Part shown: positions 63,889 through 64,000 of the stretch, piece by piece
How positions within the stretch are numbered: position 1 is the stretch's first letter
Layout: each line of letters starts with the position of its first letter
Source: a candidate division WOR-1 bacterium RIFOXYB2_FULL_45_9
Lineage (GTDB): Bacteria; Margulisbacteria; WOR-1; O2-12-FULL-45-9; XYB2-FULL-48-7
NCBI GenBank assembly: GCA_001771575.1
Contig: MEUD01000001.1
Span: 1,303,277 to 1,367,276, forward strand
Direction: 5' to 3'
DNA: 64,000 nucleotides
Notes under the pieces: model-generated
Seen by the model: the letters and a program-made list of their open reading frames with translations, nothing else
Database searches by the model: none
Told to the model about the DNA's origin: nothing
Program-made: the position numbers and the translations under genes

Positions 63889-64000
63889 ATGATTAAAGTG
63901 GGGATTATTGGAGCGAGCGGTTATGCCGGGATGTCGGTCTTGCAGATCCTCCTGCGGCATCCGGAAGTGAAAGTTGAATGGCTGATGTCGAGCGAGCGGT
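63889..64000 (+). CDS. argC: N-acetyl-gamma-glutamyl-phosphate reductase, first 37 codons
   Basis: Truncated by the window edge and too short for the ORF track. It starts MIKVGIIGASGYAGMSVLQ, followed by LRHPEVKVEWLMSSER, the Rossmann entry of ArgC in arginine synthesis. GAGGGAG lies 5 nt upstream. Aspartate-semialdehyde dehydrogenase shares the fold, but SGYAGxxxLxxLLRHPEVxV is the ArgC form. Confidence 0.85.
   Translation, partial: MIKVGIIGASGYAGMSVLQILLRHPEVKVEWLMSSER

Overview
The window is ordinary bacterial chromosome from what looks like an uncultivated diderm lineage. A BtuB-like TonB receptor, a TonB-like protein, a LolA-like protein and several lipoproteins argue for an outer membrane. 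Lgt and LspA are encoded here, and genes are packed with 1-20 nt gaps or small overlaps. There is no rRNA, CRISPR array, prophage or insertion sequence. I cannot place the organism without a marker search. The gene content and the McsA-ClpC fusion would fit a Margulisbacteria/WOR-1-like candidate phylum, but that is inference.

Layout: 1-2201 (minus) holds the start of glmS and a sugar-binding lipoprotein. 2453-3484 (+) is rlmN. 3444-8975 (minus) holds leuS, a radical SAM protein, a DUF2344 protein, rplU, rpmA and proB. 9018-12991 (minus) is a heat-shock block (hspR, a McsA-ClpC fusion, an exported protein). 13141-18059 (+) carries dusB, xseA, xseB, trpB, trpA and an HD protein. 18034-20623 (minus) is rpsA-pyrF-queF. 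20763-23365 (+) has the polyamine genes speH and speB plus a PAS histidine kinase. 23343-27013 (minus) is ahcY, DUF5665, lspA, lgt and an RluD-type synthase. 27127-28224 (+) is an unrecognised protein. 28199-32997 (minus) is a membrane histidine kinase and ileS. 33123-34733 is a LolA-like gene facing an arginase-fold protein.

34837-44455 (+) is a long run: M23 peptidase, bactofilin, rsmI, TonB receptor, TonB, DUF2905, tRNA-Pro, two Cys-rich exported proteins, queA, two tandem DUF4352-like genes and tgt. 44457-46320 has two tRNA-Val genes, tRNA-Ile2, a tiny coiled-coil ORF, a 3D-like exported protein and a polysaccharide deacetylase. 46323-54916 (minus) is yqeK, LCP, rsfS, tRNA-Ala, ppdK, dgt, dnaG and rpoD. 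55002-59617 (+) is a GlmU-type uridylyltransferase, a large histidine kinase and an NtrC-like regulator with a broken ATPase domain, facing glmM. 61044-64000 (+) is a membrane protein, a decayed regulator fragment, an M48 peptidase, the AmmeMemoRadiSam B and A genes and the start of argC.

Shared themes: glmS, glmM and the GlmU uridylyltransferase half (UDP-GlcNAc supply) all lie in the window, as do queF, queA and tgt (queuosine), speH and speB (spermidine), lgt and lspA (lipoproteins), and two kinases plus one regulator near cell-envelope genes.

Most notable observations: (i) a dozen transcription-unit starts have a -10 hexamer only 6-10 nt before the start codon and no Shine-Dalgarno, implying widespread leaderless mRNAs; (ii) all eight convergent gene junctions overlap or abut; (iii) dgt appears to start at CTG and is cut short in the ORF track; (iv) a 69-nt stretch after 61507 is an 88% identical relic of the NtrC-like gene; (v) an arginase-fold protein keeps all six metal ligands in an otherwise divergent sequence; (vi) two 26-nt inverted repeats share the ends TAACCGC/GCGGTTA.
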